A stretch of 64,000 nucleotides of DNA from Polynucleobacter sp. MG-Unter2-18 (GCF_018687675.1 NZ_CP061302.1:880192-944191); one strand, 5' to 3'; positions 1 through 7,039 are shown, counted from the stretch's first letter. Notes: generated by a model not told the origin, from the letters alone. Numbers and translations are program-made.

Positions 1-689
1 GAGCTCAGAAGGAGGGATGGAACTTTAGTGAGCCCAAGGATGTCTAGGTATCTGGCAACTTGTTTGCTATGCCACCTTGTCGAGCCTGAGGCTGTTTTGG
101 CTTTTGTTGACTCAAGTACCCTTGCTATGGCGCTATAGGACATGCCTTGCTGTCTAAGAGGCTTGATTAGCGGCTCTAAGGCCTTCGCTCTAGCTACGGA
201 GTTATCTTTCTTAACTTTGTTTCTTTTGAGCGTCTTATCTCTCAGGCCACCCAGTTTTACACCCCGGGCTTTTGCTTCTTTTAGGGCTGCAATAGTCCTT
301 TGGGATATGAAGTCTCGCTCCTGCTCGGCAAGTGCTGCATATAGGTGAAGTTGAAACTTATCCGCCTGGGGAAGGCAGGCAACCTTAAATTGCAATTTTT
401 TGTCCTCCATTAGGCTTGCAATAAATGCAACCTTCCTTGATAGCCTGTCGAGTTTTGCAACCAGCAGAATTGCCTTTTCCTTTTTCGCGAGTTCGATGGC
501 CTTCTCAAGCTCCTCCCTGTTGTCATCAGACCCCGAAAGGATGTCTACGAACTCAGCAATTACCTCATATGGCTGACCAGAGTAATGCGTCAAGTATGTA
601 TATAAATCTCGATTTTGGGCTGCTAATCCAAGGCCTGATTTGCCTTGTTCTGCTGTAGAAACACGTCTATAGGTTATGTACTTGTGCAC
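1..689 (-). CDS. Serine recombinase (resolvase/invertase family), 3' end cut by window edge
   Basis: This is a site-specific DNA recombinase of the resolvase family, which cuts DNA through a catalytic serine. The frame opens at GTG (687-689) with a weak AGGTG ahead of it and stays open to base 1, giving at least 229 residues, so the stop must lie just outside the window. The N-terminus YRRVSTAEQGKSGLGL holds the catalytic Ser at about residue 11. KLDRLSR near residue 78 and EQERDFISQRT near residue 120 are conserved resolvase motifs. The C-terminal 60 residues, with QGMSYSAIARVLE, look like the recombinase helix-turn-helix. It sits in the integrative element beside the NERD gene. It could act within the element (resolution or inversion) or be a passenger. 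Confidence 0.85.
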   Translation of the reverse strand, partial: MHKYITYRRVSTAEQGKSGLGLAAQNRDLYTYLTHYSGQPYEVIAEFVDILSGSDDNREELEKAIELAKKEKAILLVAKLDRLSRKVAFIASLMEDKKLQFKVACLPQADKFQLHLYAALAEQERDFISQRTIAALKEAKARGVKLGGLRDKTLKRNKVKKDNSVARAKALEPLIKPLRQQGMSYSAIARVLESTKAKTASGSTRWHSKQVARYLDILGLTKVPSLLLS

Positions 690-735
690 CCTAATCACCT
701 AGTTAAATGTAATAACTAGATCTTATCCATTTCTG

Positions 736-775
736 GACATATGTCAACGACCGTTGTGACTGTCTCAATATGTCA
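736..775. promoter_or_regulatory. Palindrome and direct repeats upstream of the recombinase
   Basis: A perfect 10-bp palindrome GACATATGTC lies at 736-745. The octamer ATATGTCA occurs at 739-746 and again at 768-775, 29 bp apart. The location, just upstream of the recombinase start, would suit an operator or a recombinase binding site. This is inference from position and symmetry only. The remainder of 690-901 shows nothing I can support apart from a run of eight G at 832-839. Confidence 0.3.
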
Positions 776-901
776 TAGTTTCATAAACGAGAGTAATTAA
801 TTGACGAAAAGGGTCTTAGCAGTGTGGTGCAGGGGGGGGTAAGAAAAAAAGTCAATGTATCGAGTGGGAACTCAAAAATTTCTACTAAATTATTTTGAGT
901 G

Positions 902-1528
902 CTACTGGAATCTAGAGGCTAGGTGTTCCTTATGCTCTACATCGGTCATTCGTGTCAGAGCTAGTCTCTTGCATTCCAGTCGCCCCACACAGAATTGCAT
1001 ACGGTTCTCGGTCAGAAGTTCTTCATTCAAACCTTTGAGATACAAAAGCAGTGAGCCTAGGGTGTGAACTCCAAGGGGGTGATCGGTCTTGAAGGTGGCA
1101 TCACCAGTAAAAACCACCATTGGGAAGATATGCTCAGGTGGAATGAAGTCCAGGAGTTCTTGAACTGCTTTTAGGTGTTTGAAGTTTTGGCGAAGTGGAT
1201 TTTGAAATCGGAACTTCTTTTTGTAGATCACCTGAGTCCAGTCCTTCGAGTTGGCATCTCCAAAAATCCAGCCACTGTAATGCTTGGTCTCAATTACAAA
1301 GACACCGAACCTGGACACCAAGATATGGTCAACCTGAGTGGTGCCTTTATCAAGTTTGAGGGTGATGTTGTTGAGTAGGTGCCAGGAGTCGCTCGGAAGG
1401 TTGGTGATGATGGCATCACGAACTAGGGCTTCACCTTTGTTCTGAAAACGGTATCTGCCATAGGATTGAAGCAAATAACCGCCCCCAAGCACGGCTGGGA
1501 TGAGGAGGAGCCACAGATACAGGTTCAT
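902..1528 (-). CDS. Membrane-anchored NERD-domain protein
   Basis: The 208-residue protein has one N-terminal membrane segment (residues 3-22) followed by a NERD (nuclease-related) domain. Residues fitting the PD-(D/E)XK-like core are visible: E33 in NKGEALV, D67 in TQVDHIL, and E80 and K82 in VIETKHYSG. NERD domains are thought to be nucleases, but no substrate is known for this group. The domain would face the cytoplasm or the membrane surface, depending on anchor orientation. It is the last gene of a minus-strand group of three with the two small membrane proteins at 1545-2117, 16 bp after the previous stop. A weak AGAAG precedes the ATG. A role in DNA handling or defence of the element is possible but unproven. 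Confidence 0.8.
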   Translation of the reverse strand: MNLYLWLLLIPAVLGGGYLLQSYGRYRFQNKGEALVRDAIITNLPSDSWHLLNNITLKLDKGTTQVDHILVSRFGVFVIETKHYSGWIFGDANSKDWTQVIYKKKFRFQNPLRQNFKHLKAVQELLDFIPPEHIFPMVVFTGDATFKTDHPLGVHTLGSLLLYLKGLNEELLTENRMQFCVGRLECKRLALTRMTDVEHKEHLASRFQ

Positions 1529-1544
1529 GATTTACTTCTGATTG

Positions 1545-1787
1545 CTATTCTTTGTGACATTCGTAATCACCATTGACTGTATTGCTATGCTTCTCATAAA
1601 GGGCAGCAACGGTTCCCATGATGCAGTCATCTTCAGTTTTATATTTTCCTGCATCAACGACATTCGACAAGTTGTATCGATCGGGGTAGGCATACCCCTG
1701 CCAATCTTTGCTTTGTGATTTGACGAGCACAACGATAGCGATAATTCCAATAAACCAGTAGATGTATTTTTGATCGTTCTTTGCCAT
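1545..1787 (-). CDS. Small membrane-anchored protein of unknown function
   Basis: The product has 80 residues from ATG 1787; a TTG directly before it could add one residue. It has a hydrophobic segment at about residues 10-23 (IYWFIGIIAIVVLV) and then a polar domain with two cysteines (DDCIMG and DYECHKE), suggesting a single-pass protein with an exported, possibly disulfide-bonded tail. I do not recognise a family. It starts 3 bp after the stop of the 108-residue membrane protein and precedes the NERD gene, so the three are probably co-transcribed. Confidence 0.6.
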   Translation of the reverse strand: MAKNDQKYIYWFIGIIAIVVLVKSQSKDWQGYAYPDRYNLSNVVDAGKYKTEDDCIMGTVAALYEKHSNTVNGDYECHKE

Positions 1788-1790
1788 CAA

Positions 1791-2117
1791 CTAATCTCTA
1801 TGCAGACCTGATAAGTGTGCGTATATTTTCCCGATTCCAACCATGATGGCTAGGTAGAACAAGCCCATCCCAAGTGCCCTTACAAATTCGGGGGTGTTTG
1901 AGGTGTTACGAACAATGACTGAATTTTCTTCAGCCAGGAGGAACATAAAAAATTCAGCAACAAAAACGGCACCAGCAAGTGCAATTTGTTTAATGATGGT
2001 TTCAATCCGATCCATCCAGTCAGGATTTTCAAGTGAGTCAATGTGCTTGTCGTATGCCATATAGCAAAGGAGGCAAGCCAGGAAGACCCCTAGAACGGAA
2101 GTAATTATGATTCCCAT
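1791..2117 (-). CDS. Small multi-pass membrane protein of unknown function
   Basis: The 108-residue protein has about three predicted membrane segments: residues 2-21, 44-63 and 83-101. The intervening loop carries DKHIDSLENPDWMDRIE. No family is recognised. It is the first gene of the minus-strand trio that ends with the NERD protein, and it is divergent from the Sel1-repeat gene at 2250. The 132-bp region between them carries inverted repeats that may control both directions. A shared role with the NERD protein is inferred from order alone. Confidence 0.6.
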   Translation of the reverse strand: MGIIITSVLGVFLACLLCYMAYDKHIDSLENPDWMDRIETIIKQIALAGAVFVAEFFMFLLAEENSVIVRNTSNTPEFVRALGMGLFYLAIMVGIGKIYAHLSGLHRD

Positions 2118-2206
2118 GGTTAAACCCCAATATTTCTCAATTTCATAACTATAAACCCTCAGTTTTTAGGATTAAATACTTGGGGGTGCATTATTCTTAA
2201 AGTGTG

Positions 2207-2221
2207 ACCAATTTAATTGGT
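2207..2221. promoter_or_regulatory. Inverted repeat in the divergent region upstream of the Sel1 gene
   Basis: ACCAAT (2207-2212), TTA, ATTGGT (2216-2221) form a perfect inverted repeat with a 3-bp centre, 28 bp upstream of the ATG at 2250. A looser pair, CCCCAATATTT (2125-2135) and AAATACTTGGGG (2174-2185), brackets the middle of the same divergent region. Symmetry and position suggest an operator. No regulator is identified. Confidence 0.35.
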
Positions 2222-2249
2222 ATTTGATGGATCTAACCGAGGTGCAGTA

Positions 2250-3281
2250 ATGGAGTTTCTGATAATCATTGCCTTAGCTGGTATCGCTTTTTATTATTTT
2301 AAAAAAGCGAAAAAAACACCGCCAATTCAAAAAACCACCAAAGACTTCAAAATTGGTAGTAACTATGCATTTGGTAAAGGTAGCCCAGGCATTGATAAAT
2401 TATCAGCAGAGGTATTTACGGAGCAGGCTGGCAAAGGTGACATTGAAGCCCATGCAGCGTTGGGGAATATGTATGGGCTTGGCATTCACTTCCAAAAGGA
2501 TGTTGAGCAATCAGTCAAGCATTACCAAATTGCCTCCGATGCTGGTCATGCAACTGCAACATACGAATTGTTTGGTTGCTACCTTGAAGGTGCTGGTGTG
2601 CCAAAAGATGAGCAAAAAGCCATTGAGCTATTAAAGAAAGCTGCCGAAATGGGGGAGCCATCAGCACAGGCAGTTATGGGTATATTTATTAGCGGAGGTG
2701 TGCATGGCTTTACGCAAGATCAAACAGAGGCTTTGCATTGGTTTATGAAGGCTGCCCAAGGAGGTTCTGCACACGGACAACTGAGGCTGGCTGATGCCTA
2801 CATTGCTGGAGAGCTTATTCAGCCAAATTATGAAAAAGCATTTGAGTATTACAAAAAAGCGGCAGACCAGGATATGTTGGCAGCCTGTGAGCGATTGGGT
2901 ATTTTTTATCAAACAGATGCTTACAACGAAAAAAATGCGGCTGAGGCATTTAAGTGGAATATGAAGGGTGCGACTCTTGGCTCACCCAAGTGTGCCTATT
3001 TTGCGGGGGCAGCTCTTTTATTTGGTGATGGTGTCGAGCTAAATTACGAACACGCAAGAACTGTTCTAGAAGTGGCAGCAGAATCTGATTACGCAGATGC
3101 TCAATACCTTTATGGAATGATGCTTGATCGTGCTTTAGGTGGTGATAGAGATCAGCTGAAAGCGATCGAATGGCTAGGCAAGTCGGCTGACCAGGGAAAT
3201 GAAAAAGCTTTGGCAGAACTCCATCAGATGCGTGAAGATATTGATAGATCACTGGATGGGATCACTGGGATTTCGAGGTAA
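2250..3281 (+). CDS. Sel1-repeat (TPR-like) protein with N-terminal membrane anchor
   Basis: The 343-residue protein begins with a membrane anchor (about residues 2-15, FLIIIALAGIAFYYF), followed by a basic stretch and then roughly seven Sel1-type repeats from about residue 45 to 330. Repeat signatures such as AHAALGNMYGLGIHF, ATYELFGCYLEGAGV and ADAQYLYGMMLD show the A-x-x-x-L-G-x-x-Y spacing. Sel1 repeats are protein-interaction scaffolds found in signalling, secretion and some host-contact systems. ATG 2250 is preferred over a TTG at 2217 because GAGGTG (2239-2244) lies 5 bp ahead of it. It opens the plus-strand cargo operon that runs to 6989. Its partner is unknown. Confidence 0.85.
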   Translation: MEFLIIIALAGIAFYYFKKAKKTPPIQKTTKDFKIGSNYAFGKGSPGIDKLSAEVFTEQAGKGDIEAHAALGNMYGLGIHFQKDVEQSVKHYQIASDAGHATATYELFGCYLEGAGVPKDEQKAIELLKKAAEMGEPSAQAVMGIFISGGVHGFTQDQTEALHWFMKAAQGGSAHGQLRLADAYIAGELIQPNYEKAFEYYKKAADQDMLAACERLGIFYQTDAYNEKNAAEAFKWNMKGATLGSPKCAYFAGAALLFGDGVELNYEHARTVLEVAAESDYADAQYLYGMMLDRALGGDRDQLKAIEWLGKSADQGNEKALAELHQMREDIDRSLDGITGISR

Positions 3282-3317
3282 GGTTCTAAGTCTTAGACTG
3301 AGTAATTAAGGATTAAT

Positions 3318-3815
3318 ATGGATTTTCACATTAGCAAAACTGAGATTCACGCAAGCTTTCATTGCACTGATGGGTCTGATTACAGAACTCGATCAATGGT
3401 CACTCTGTATGGTGCAATGATTCAATTTGATAATCCGAATGAGCAGTTCAGGAACGAATTCCCGCAGAATATTCGAAATTCAAAAAATCAAAAAATCCTT
3501 GCGGTATGTGCAGGCAAGAGTGAACAGGAATTTCTTGAAAAGGGTTCAAGTGTTGAAAAAACTAATATCAAGCTTGATTTGTCGGTCGTAAATAATGAGC
3601 TCGAGATTAGCGGAACGCTCTATTTGCTGAAAGATGATTTCGATCGTCTAGTTCGCATTGTCGAGGGATTGCCTCGTCCAAATACATACTTATATGGGAC
3701 TATCGTGACCATCGGCGGGAAAGTGTCAAGCCCAAGCAAGGCATACATTGAGGGCTACTGTGAAGGGCTAACAACATTGAGTTATTTGCATGGTGAGGAG
3801 AAAAGTAATGGCTAA
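3318..3815 (+). CDS. Hypothetical protein of the cargo operon
   Basis: The 165-residue protein has no signal peptide or membrane segment and is probably cytoplasmic. The sequence is rich in alternating hydrophobic residues suggestive of a beta fold (VTLYGAMIQF, LEISGTLYLL, TYLYGTIVTIGG). I do not recognise a family. AAGGA at 3309-3313 precedes the ATG. It lies 36 bp after the Sel1 gene and its 3' end overlaps the start of a 14-codon micro-ORF that leads into the next gene, so it is in the same transcription unit. Confidence 0.65.
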   Translation: MDFHISKTEIHASFHCTDGSDYRTRSMVTLYGAMIQFDNPNEQFRNEFPQNIRNSKNQKILAVCAGKSEQEFLEKGSSVEKTNIKLDLSVVNNELEISGTLYLLKDDFDRLVRIVEGLPRPNTYLYGTIVTIGGKVSSPSKAYIEGYCEGLTTLSYLHGEEKSNG

Positions 3816-3852
3816 GTATGAGGTCAGGATTCACCATAAAAGAAGGGGATGA
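3808..3852 (+). CDS. 14-residue micro-ORF bridging two cargo genes
   Basis: ATG 3808 lies inside the last codons of the 165-residue gene. The frame reads MAKYEVRIHHKRRG and stops with TGA (3850-3852), which overlaps the ATG (3849-3851) of the next gene as ATGA. A GAGGAG-like ribosome site lies 8 bp ahead of it. Ribosomes finishing the upstream gene could translate this bridge and re-initiate on the next gene. The overlaps are seen directly; that it is translated, or that the basic peptide has a role, is inference. Confidence 0.35.
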   Translation: MAKYEVRIHHKRRG

Positions 3853-4358
3853 AATTGAGGGTTAAAGAATTGCTAAATGGTTTAAATGGTTGGCAAAGAT
3901 TATTTGCAGGCTTTCTTATTTTTATTTATTTGCCGATTACCTTTGTAATTGTTTCTGATGCAGGAAGATTTCAGATTCCGAATGGTCAAGAGTTGACCAA
4001 GATCATGCCCGATCAAGTGTTGAATAGTCTTCATACAAAGGAATCAATATTGCAGCAAATGTCGGATGGCATCGACTGGGATCTTGCAACTGAAAAGGAC
4101 TACAAGTTATATCGTGTTGGCGATCCTGATAGGAGCTGGGAATATGCCTTGTATGTCTCAAATAAAATTGAACCAGCTAAAGCTAAGGCCATGGCAGACG
4201 ACTTTAGTAGGGCAATGAAATCCTATGCATTCAGATCGATTCTTATTGAACGATTGGCGACCTTCATTTACTTTCTAGTCGGTGCGATCTGTATCTACGC
4301 TTTCGGTTTGACTTTGGCTTGGATTTATAGAGGGTTCAAAAGAGGTGCAAATGGATAA
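3849..4358 (+). CDS. Two-pass membrane protein of unknown function
   Basis: The 169-residue protein has membrane segments at about residues 17-36 (LFAGFLIFIYLPITFVIV) and 137-158 (FIYFLVGAICIYAFGLTLAW), with a polar loop of about 100 residues between them, which is likely periplasmic. AGAAGGGG (3841-3848) is the ribosome site. The gene ends by overlapping the next small membrane gene by 8 bp, so translation is probably coupled. No family recognised. With the two following genes it forms a run of three membrane proteins, possibly one complex. Confidence 0.65.
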   Translation: MKLRVKELLNGLNGWQRLFAGFLIFIYLPITFVIVSDAGRFQIPNGQELTKIMPDQVLNSLHTKESILQQMSDGIDWDLATEKDYKLYRVGDPDRSWEYALYVSNKIEPAKAKAMADDFSRAMKSYAFRSILIERLATFIYFLVGAICIYAFGLTLAWIYRGFKRGANG

Positions 4359-4518
4359 CGAAGTTGGCGGGTTAGTCTTTTTCCTGTTTGGAATATTTTG
4401 TGCCTATTGGGCACAGACGACAAACCGGAGTGCATGGCTTTGGTTTTTCCTGGGGCTTTTCTTTGCTCCGATAGCTGGACTGGTTTTGCTTTATAAGAAC
4501 TCTAAGGCGAGTAAATAA
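4351..4518 (+). CDS. Small two-helix membrane protein
   Basis: The 55-residue protein has two hydrophobic helices, at about residues 7-20 (GLVFFLFGIFCAYW) and 28-48 (WLWFFLGLFFAPIAGLVLLY), ending in a basic tail. AGAGGTG just ahead of the ATG is a good ribosome site. It overlaps the preceding gene by 8 bp and the following gene by 1 bp (TAATG). The tight overlaps and ribosome site support a real gene. The helix-turn-helix membrane hairpin with FFAPIAGL resembles many unnamed small bacterial membrane proteins. Function unknown. Confidence 0.65.
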   Translation: MDNEVGGLVFFLFGIFCAYWAQTTNRSAWLWFFLGLFFAPIAGLVLLYKNSKASK

Positions 4519-5117
4519 TGTTGATGATGATTATTGCCGTGGTAATCGGTGTGCTGATTGCCCTGGTGATTTATAACAATCCTGAAATCATCATTGACCT
4601 GGCAAAGCTTGCGTTTTATGGTGCTATTGGCATAGGGGCAATATTTATATTGGTGATGATTTATTTCTCAATTTTTGAGAGTGGATCAAAAACTACCAGC
4701 AAGATGATTCCAGTAAATGTTAAAAGTGGGCAAAGTCTTGCAGCTGAGTCCGTAAATCTAGCTCTGTCGCAATACGAGCCAATTAATAAGCAGTGTACCC
4801 AAGAGCTGACGAATAAGCATTTGCACACTGCATTTGAATTTAATTTTAAAAAATATCTGATTGTCGAATCGAGCTGCACTCCCCAGGGCGGTAACCAGAA
4901 TTTTGACTACATCAATTTAATTGAGATAGATTCATCGGGAAAGTTCATTGAGCGAGATGCAATTAATTTTAGAGGTATTCTAAACAGCGTCAATATTGAA
5001 AATGGATTTATCAATATTCGGTATGCTGGTTACGCTGCAAACGACCCAAAATGTTGTCCATCACTAGCAACCATTGAAAAGTATGAGATTTTTGACAATC
5101 GTTTAGTTAAAAAATGA
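4518..5117 (+). CDS. Membrane-anchored protein with cysteine-containing outer domain
   Basis: The 199-residue protein has two N-terminal membrane helices (about residues 2-19 and 32-53), followed by a polar domain of about 145 residues. That domain has four cysteines (NKQCTQ, ESSCTP and DPKCCPS), which could form disulfides if the domain is periplasmic. I do not recognise a family. The start overlaps the stop of the 55-residue gene by 1 bp and the stop overlaps the next ATG as ATGA. This supports co-translation with its neighbours. Confidence 0.65.
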   Translation: MLMMIIAVVIGVLIALVIYNNPEIIIDLAKLAFYGAIGIGAIFILVMIYFSIFESGSKTTSKMIPVNVKSGQSLAAESVNLALSQYEPINKQCTQELTNKHLHTAFEFNFKKYLIVESSCTPQGGNQNFDYINLIEIDSSGKFIERDAINFRGILNSVNIENGFINIRYAGYAANDPKCCPSLATIEKYEIFDNRLVKK

Positions 5118-5293
5118 TCTACCCCAAAAAGCCACCTAAACCCAAAGCCACCATCAAAGATCTGCTCAATAGCGATCAACTGGTGAAGGGTAAGGTGCTG
5201 CTTGAAAAGAAGCTGGCAGAACAGAAGGTTATGGCAGAGGCAATGGAATTTGAAATGCGGAACCGAAAGTCAAAAGCAGGGCGAACTAAATGA
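5114..5293 (+). CDS. Small charged protein (59 residues) just upstream of HNH-HIT
   Basis: The 59-residue product is lysine-rich, with a proline-lysine N-terminus (PKKPPKPKATIK) and a probable helical or coiled-coil middle (VLLEKKLAEQKVMAEAMEFE). It overlaps the gene before it (ATGA at 5114-5117) and the HNH-HIT gene after it (ATGA at 5290-5293), so translation of all three is probably coupled. No family recognised. The basic composition would suit nucleic-acid binding or an adaptor for the HNH-HIT protein, which is inference only. Confidence 0.55.
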   Translation: MIYPKKPPKPKATIKDLLNSDQLVKGKVLLEKKLAEQKVMAEAMEFEMRNRKSKAGRTK

Positions 5294-6294
5294 CCTTTTC
5301 TGAGTTAAAAAAATTTATTACCCAGGATATGTCTATGAGCCATATCTATCAGCCCGTGATGCTGATAGAGCTATTGAAAGGCGGTGGTAAGGCTTCAGTT
5401 CGAGAAATTGCCCAGGCAATCCTCAATCATGATCCAACTCAGGTCGACTACTACTCTGAGATTGTTAAAAACATGGTCGGCAAAGTTCTGACCAAGAGCA
5501 GGGGCATTACAGAAAAAGAGAAGGATACATACTTACTTCGTGGATCTGATCAATTAAGCGATGCTGAGAAGGCAGAGCTCGTTGCCCTGTGTGAGTCCAA
5601 AATTCTTGATTACGAGATTAAGCGCAATGGTGAGCACTGGGATCACCGTAAGCGTGGCAGGAACCCAATCTTAGGATCGATCCGCTACGAGGTGCTAAAG
5701 CGATCTAAGTTTCGTTGTGATCTATGTGGTATCTCAGCTGACAAACGTAGCCTAGAAGTTGACCATATCCATCCTAAGAGTTTGGGTGGCAAGGATGACA
5801 TCAGTAATTATCAGTCACTTTGCTATCTATGTAATGCACAGAAAAATAATCGTGATGATTCTGACTTCAGAAATCATGAGCACTTTTACGATCACCGTTC
5901 TGAAGGCTGCTTGTTCTGCGATTTACAGGCAACTAACCGCACCAGGATCGTTGATGAGAACGAATTAGCCTATGTAATCAGGGACGGCTTTGCGGTCACT
6001 CCGCATCACTCACTTTTTATTCCTAAGAGACACGCAGCTGACTACTTTGAATTGACTCAGCCTGAAGTCAATGCAATTAACCAGCTGATACAGATGCAAA
6101 AAGTTGCTCTGGAGAAGCTGGATCCAACCATTGAGGCATTTAATATTGGAATGAATTGTGGTGAAGCGGCAGGGCAGACGGTATTTCATTGCCACGTGCA
6201 CCTCATTCCAAGGCGAAAGGCTGATGTAGATAATCCCAGGGGTGGAGTTCGCCATGTCATCCCAGGTAAAGGTCATTACCAGGATAAAAAATAA
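5290..6294 (+). CDS. HNH endonuclease - HIT hydrolase fusion protein
   Basis: The 334-residue protein joins three parts. Residues 1-120 are an unassigned N-terminal region. Residues 130-190 are an HNH nuclease module: zinc pairs C143/C146 and C178/C181 bracket VDHIHPKSLGG with D158-H159. Residues 205-325 are a HIT domain with a CLFC zinc pair (C207, C210) and the triad HCHVHLI (H300, H302, H304). HNH modules cut nucleic acids; HIT proteins hydrolyse or transfer nucleotides, for example from dinucleotide or AMP-conjugated substrates. All key motif residues of both domains are present, so both may be active. The gene overlaps the 59-residue gene by 4 bp. A defence or DNA/RNA-end-processing role is inferred, not shown. 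Confidence 0.85.
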   Translation: MTFSELKKFITQDMSMSHIYQPVMLIELLKGGGKASVREIAQAILNHDPTQVDYYSEIVKNMVGKVLTKSRGITEKEKDTYLLRGSDQLSDAEKAELVALCESKILDYEIKRNGEHWDHRKRGRNPILGSIRYEVLKRSKFRCDLCGISADKRSLEVDHIHPKSLGGKDDISNYQSLCYLCNAQKNNRDDSDFRNHEHFYDHRSEGCLFCDLQATNRTRIVDENELAYVIRDGFAVTPHHSLFIPKRHAADYFELTQPEVNAINQLIQMQKVALEKLDPTIEAFNIGMNCGEAAGQTVFHCHVHLIPRRKADVDNPRGGVRHVIPGKGHYQDKK

Positions 6295-6312
6295 ACGGTT
6301 AGAGTTGACGAT

Positions 6313-6810
6313 ATGAAAAAACTAATACTTGTGGCATTAATTTTTCTAAGTGCCTGCTCTGTTCGGTACACGCAGCGTATCCCTGGCATCCAGCCTGGCT
6401 ATGTCGATACTCAGCTGGGTCAAGATACATATCAGGTCAAGATCGGAGAGGCATGGCAAAAGGACTGGGCTGACTTGGAGAAGTTTGCGATGTACCGTGC
6501 TTCCGAAATCACAGAGTCACGAGGTAAACGCTACTTTATTGTGCTCAATTCAAGCACCCAAGTATCGACTTACTACATTACAACACCGTCAACGACCAAC
6601 ACTAATGCCACTGCTACAGTTTCTGGATCTACTGCATATATCAATTCAACTTCCACCACGACTCCGGGAGTTACCGCACCCATTAGTGGTGGTTGGTACA
6701 CATTGGACTTCAGAATCCTCAGTGATGCTGATCTAGCAAAGACCCCAAGGGTGGTTGATGCTCAGCAGGTAAAGCGTGATTACCAAATGTTTATTGATGG
6801 TAGGCGGTAA
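6313..6810 (+). CDS. Lipoprotein, CC0125/CC1285-like
   Basis: The 165-residue protein has a short lipoprotein signal with lipobox LSAC (Cys at residue 15). The mature part contains GYVDTQLGQDTYQVKIG and an RASEITESRGKRYFIVL segment, resembling the CC0125/CC1285 lipoprotein family, whose function is unknown. A Ser/Thr-rich stretch (about residues 95-120) follows. It starts 18 bp after the HNH-HIT stop and overlaps the next small gene by 1 bp. A lipoprotein in this operon adds to the group of envelope proteins around the HNH-HIT gene. Confidence 0.75.
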   Translation: MKKLILVALIFLSACSVRYTQRIPGIQPGYVDTQLGQDTYQVKIGEAWQKDWADLEKFAMYRASEITESRGKRYFIVLNSSTQVSTYYITTPSTTNTNATATVSGSTAYINSTSTTTPGVTAPISGGWYTLDFRILSDADLAKTPRVVDAQQVKRDYQMFIDGRR

Positions 6811-6989
6811 TGAGTGATATTGAGTTTTTTGCCAAGCTAAATCCAAAGCCTTTTAAGAGCCTTGCAATCATTGAGAAAGACCGGGTCGAGGAGCTTAAGC
6901 GGGAAAAGGAGTTGGCTCTCCTGAAGGCTGCTGGCAAGATCCCGGCCGAGCCTGAACCACCAGAAACACGGGAACCGTTCTACGACTAA
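6810..6989 (+). CDS. Small charged protein (59 residues), end of cargo operon
   Basis: The 59-residue protein has a charged helical centre (EKDRVEELKREKELALLKAA) and a proline/glutamate-rich tail ending FYD. It starts in the stop of the lipoprotein gene (TAATG). No family recognised. It matches the length of the small charged protein on the other side of the HNH-HIT gene, but I see no sequence similarity between them. It closes the overlapping gene run that starts at 2250. Confidence 0.5.
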   Translation: MSDIEFFAKLNPKPFKSLAIIEKDRVEELKREKELALLKAAGKIPAEPEPPETREPFYD

Positions 6990-7011
6990 TGCGATTAATT
7001 TTGAATTGCTA

Positions 7012-7039
7012 TTGACTTTGTCCTATTGAATTTGCTAAA
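7012..7039 (+). promoter_or_regulatory. Possible sigma-70 promoter
   Basis: TTGACT (7012-7017) is separated by 16 bp from GCTAAA (7034-7039). The -35 is good and the -10 is weak. It lies in the 82-bp gap before the gene at 7072 and could restart transcription after the cargo operon. Confidence 0.35.

Noticed and set aside
832-839. Run of eight G as a phase-variable tract
   Set aside because: It lies in non-coding DNA without a nearby promoter spacing that it would alter; it may also be a sequencing uncertainty.
6350-6736. 128-residue frame overlapping the lipoprotein in another frame
   Set aside because: The lipoprotein frame has a signal peptide, lipobox and proper start; the overlapping frame is low-complexity Leu/Thr/Pro sequence.
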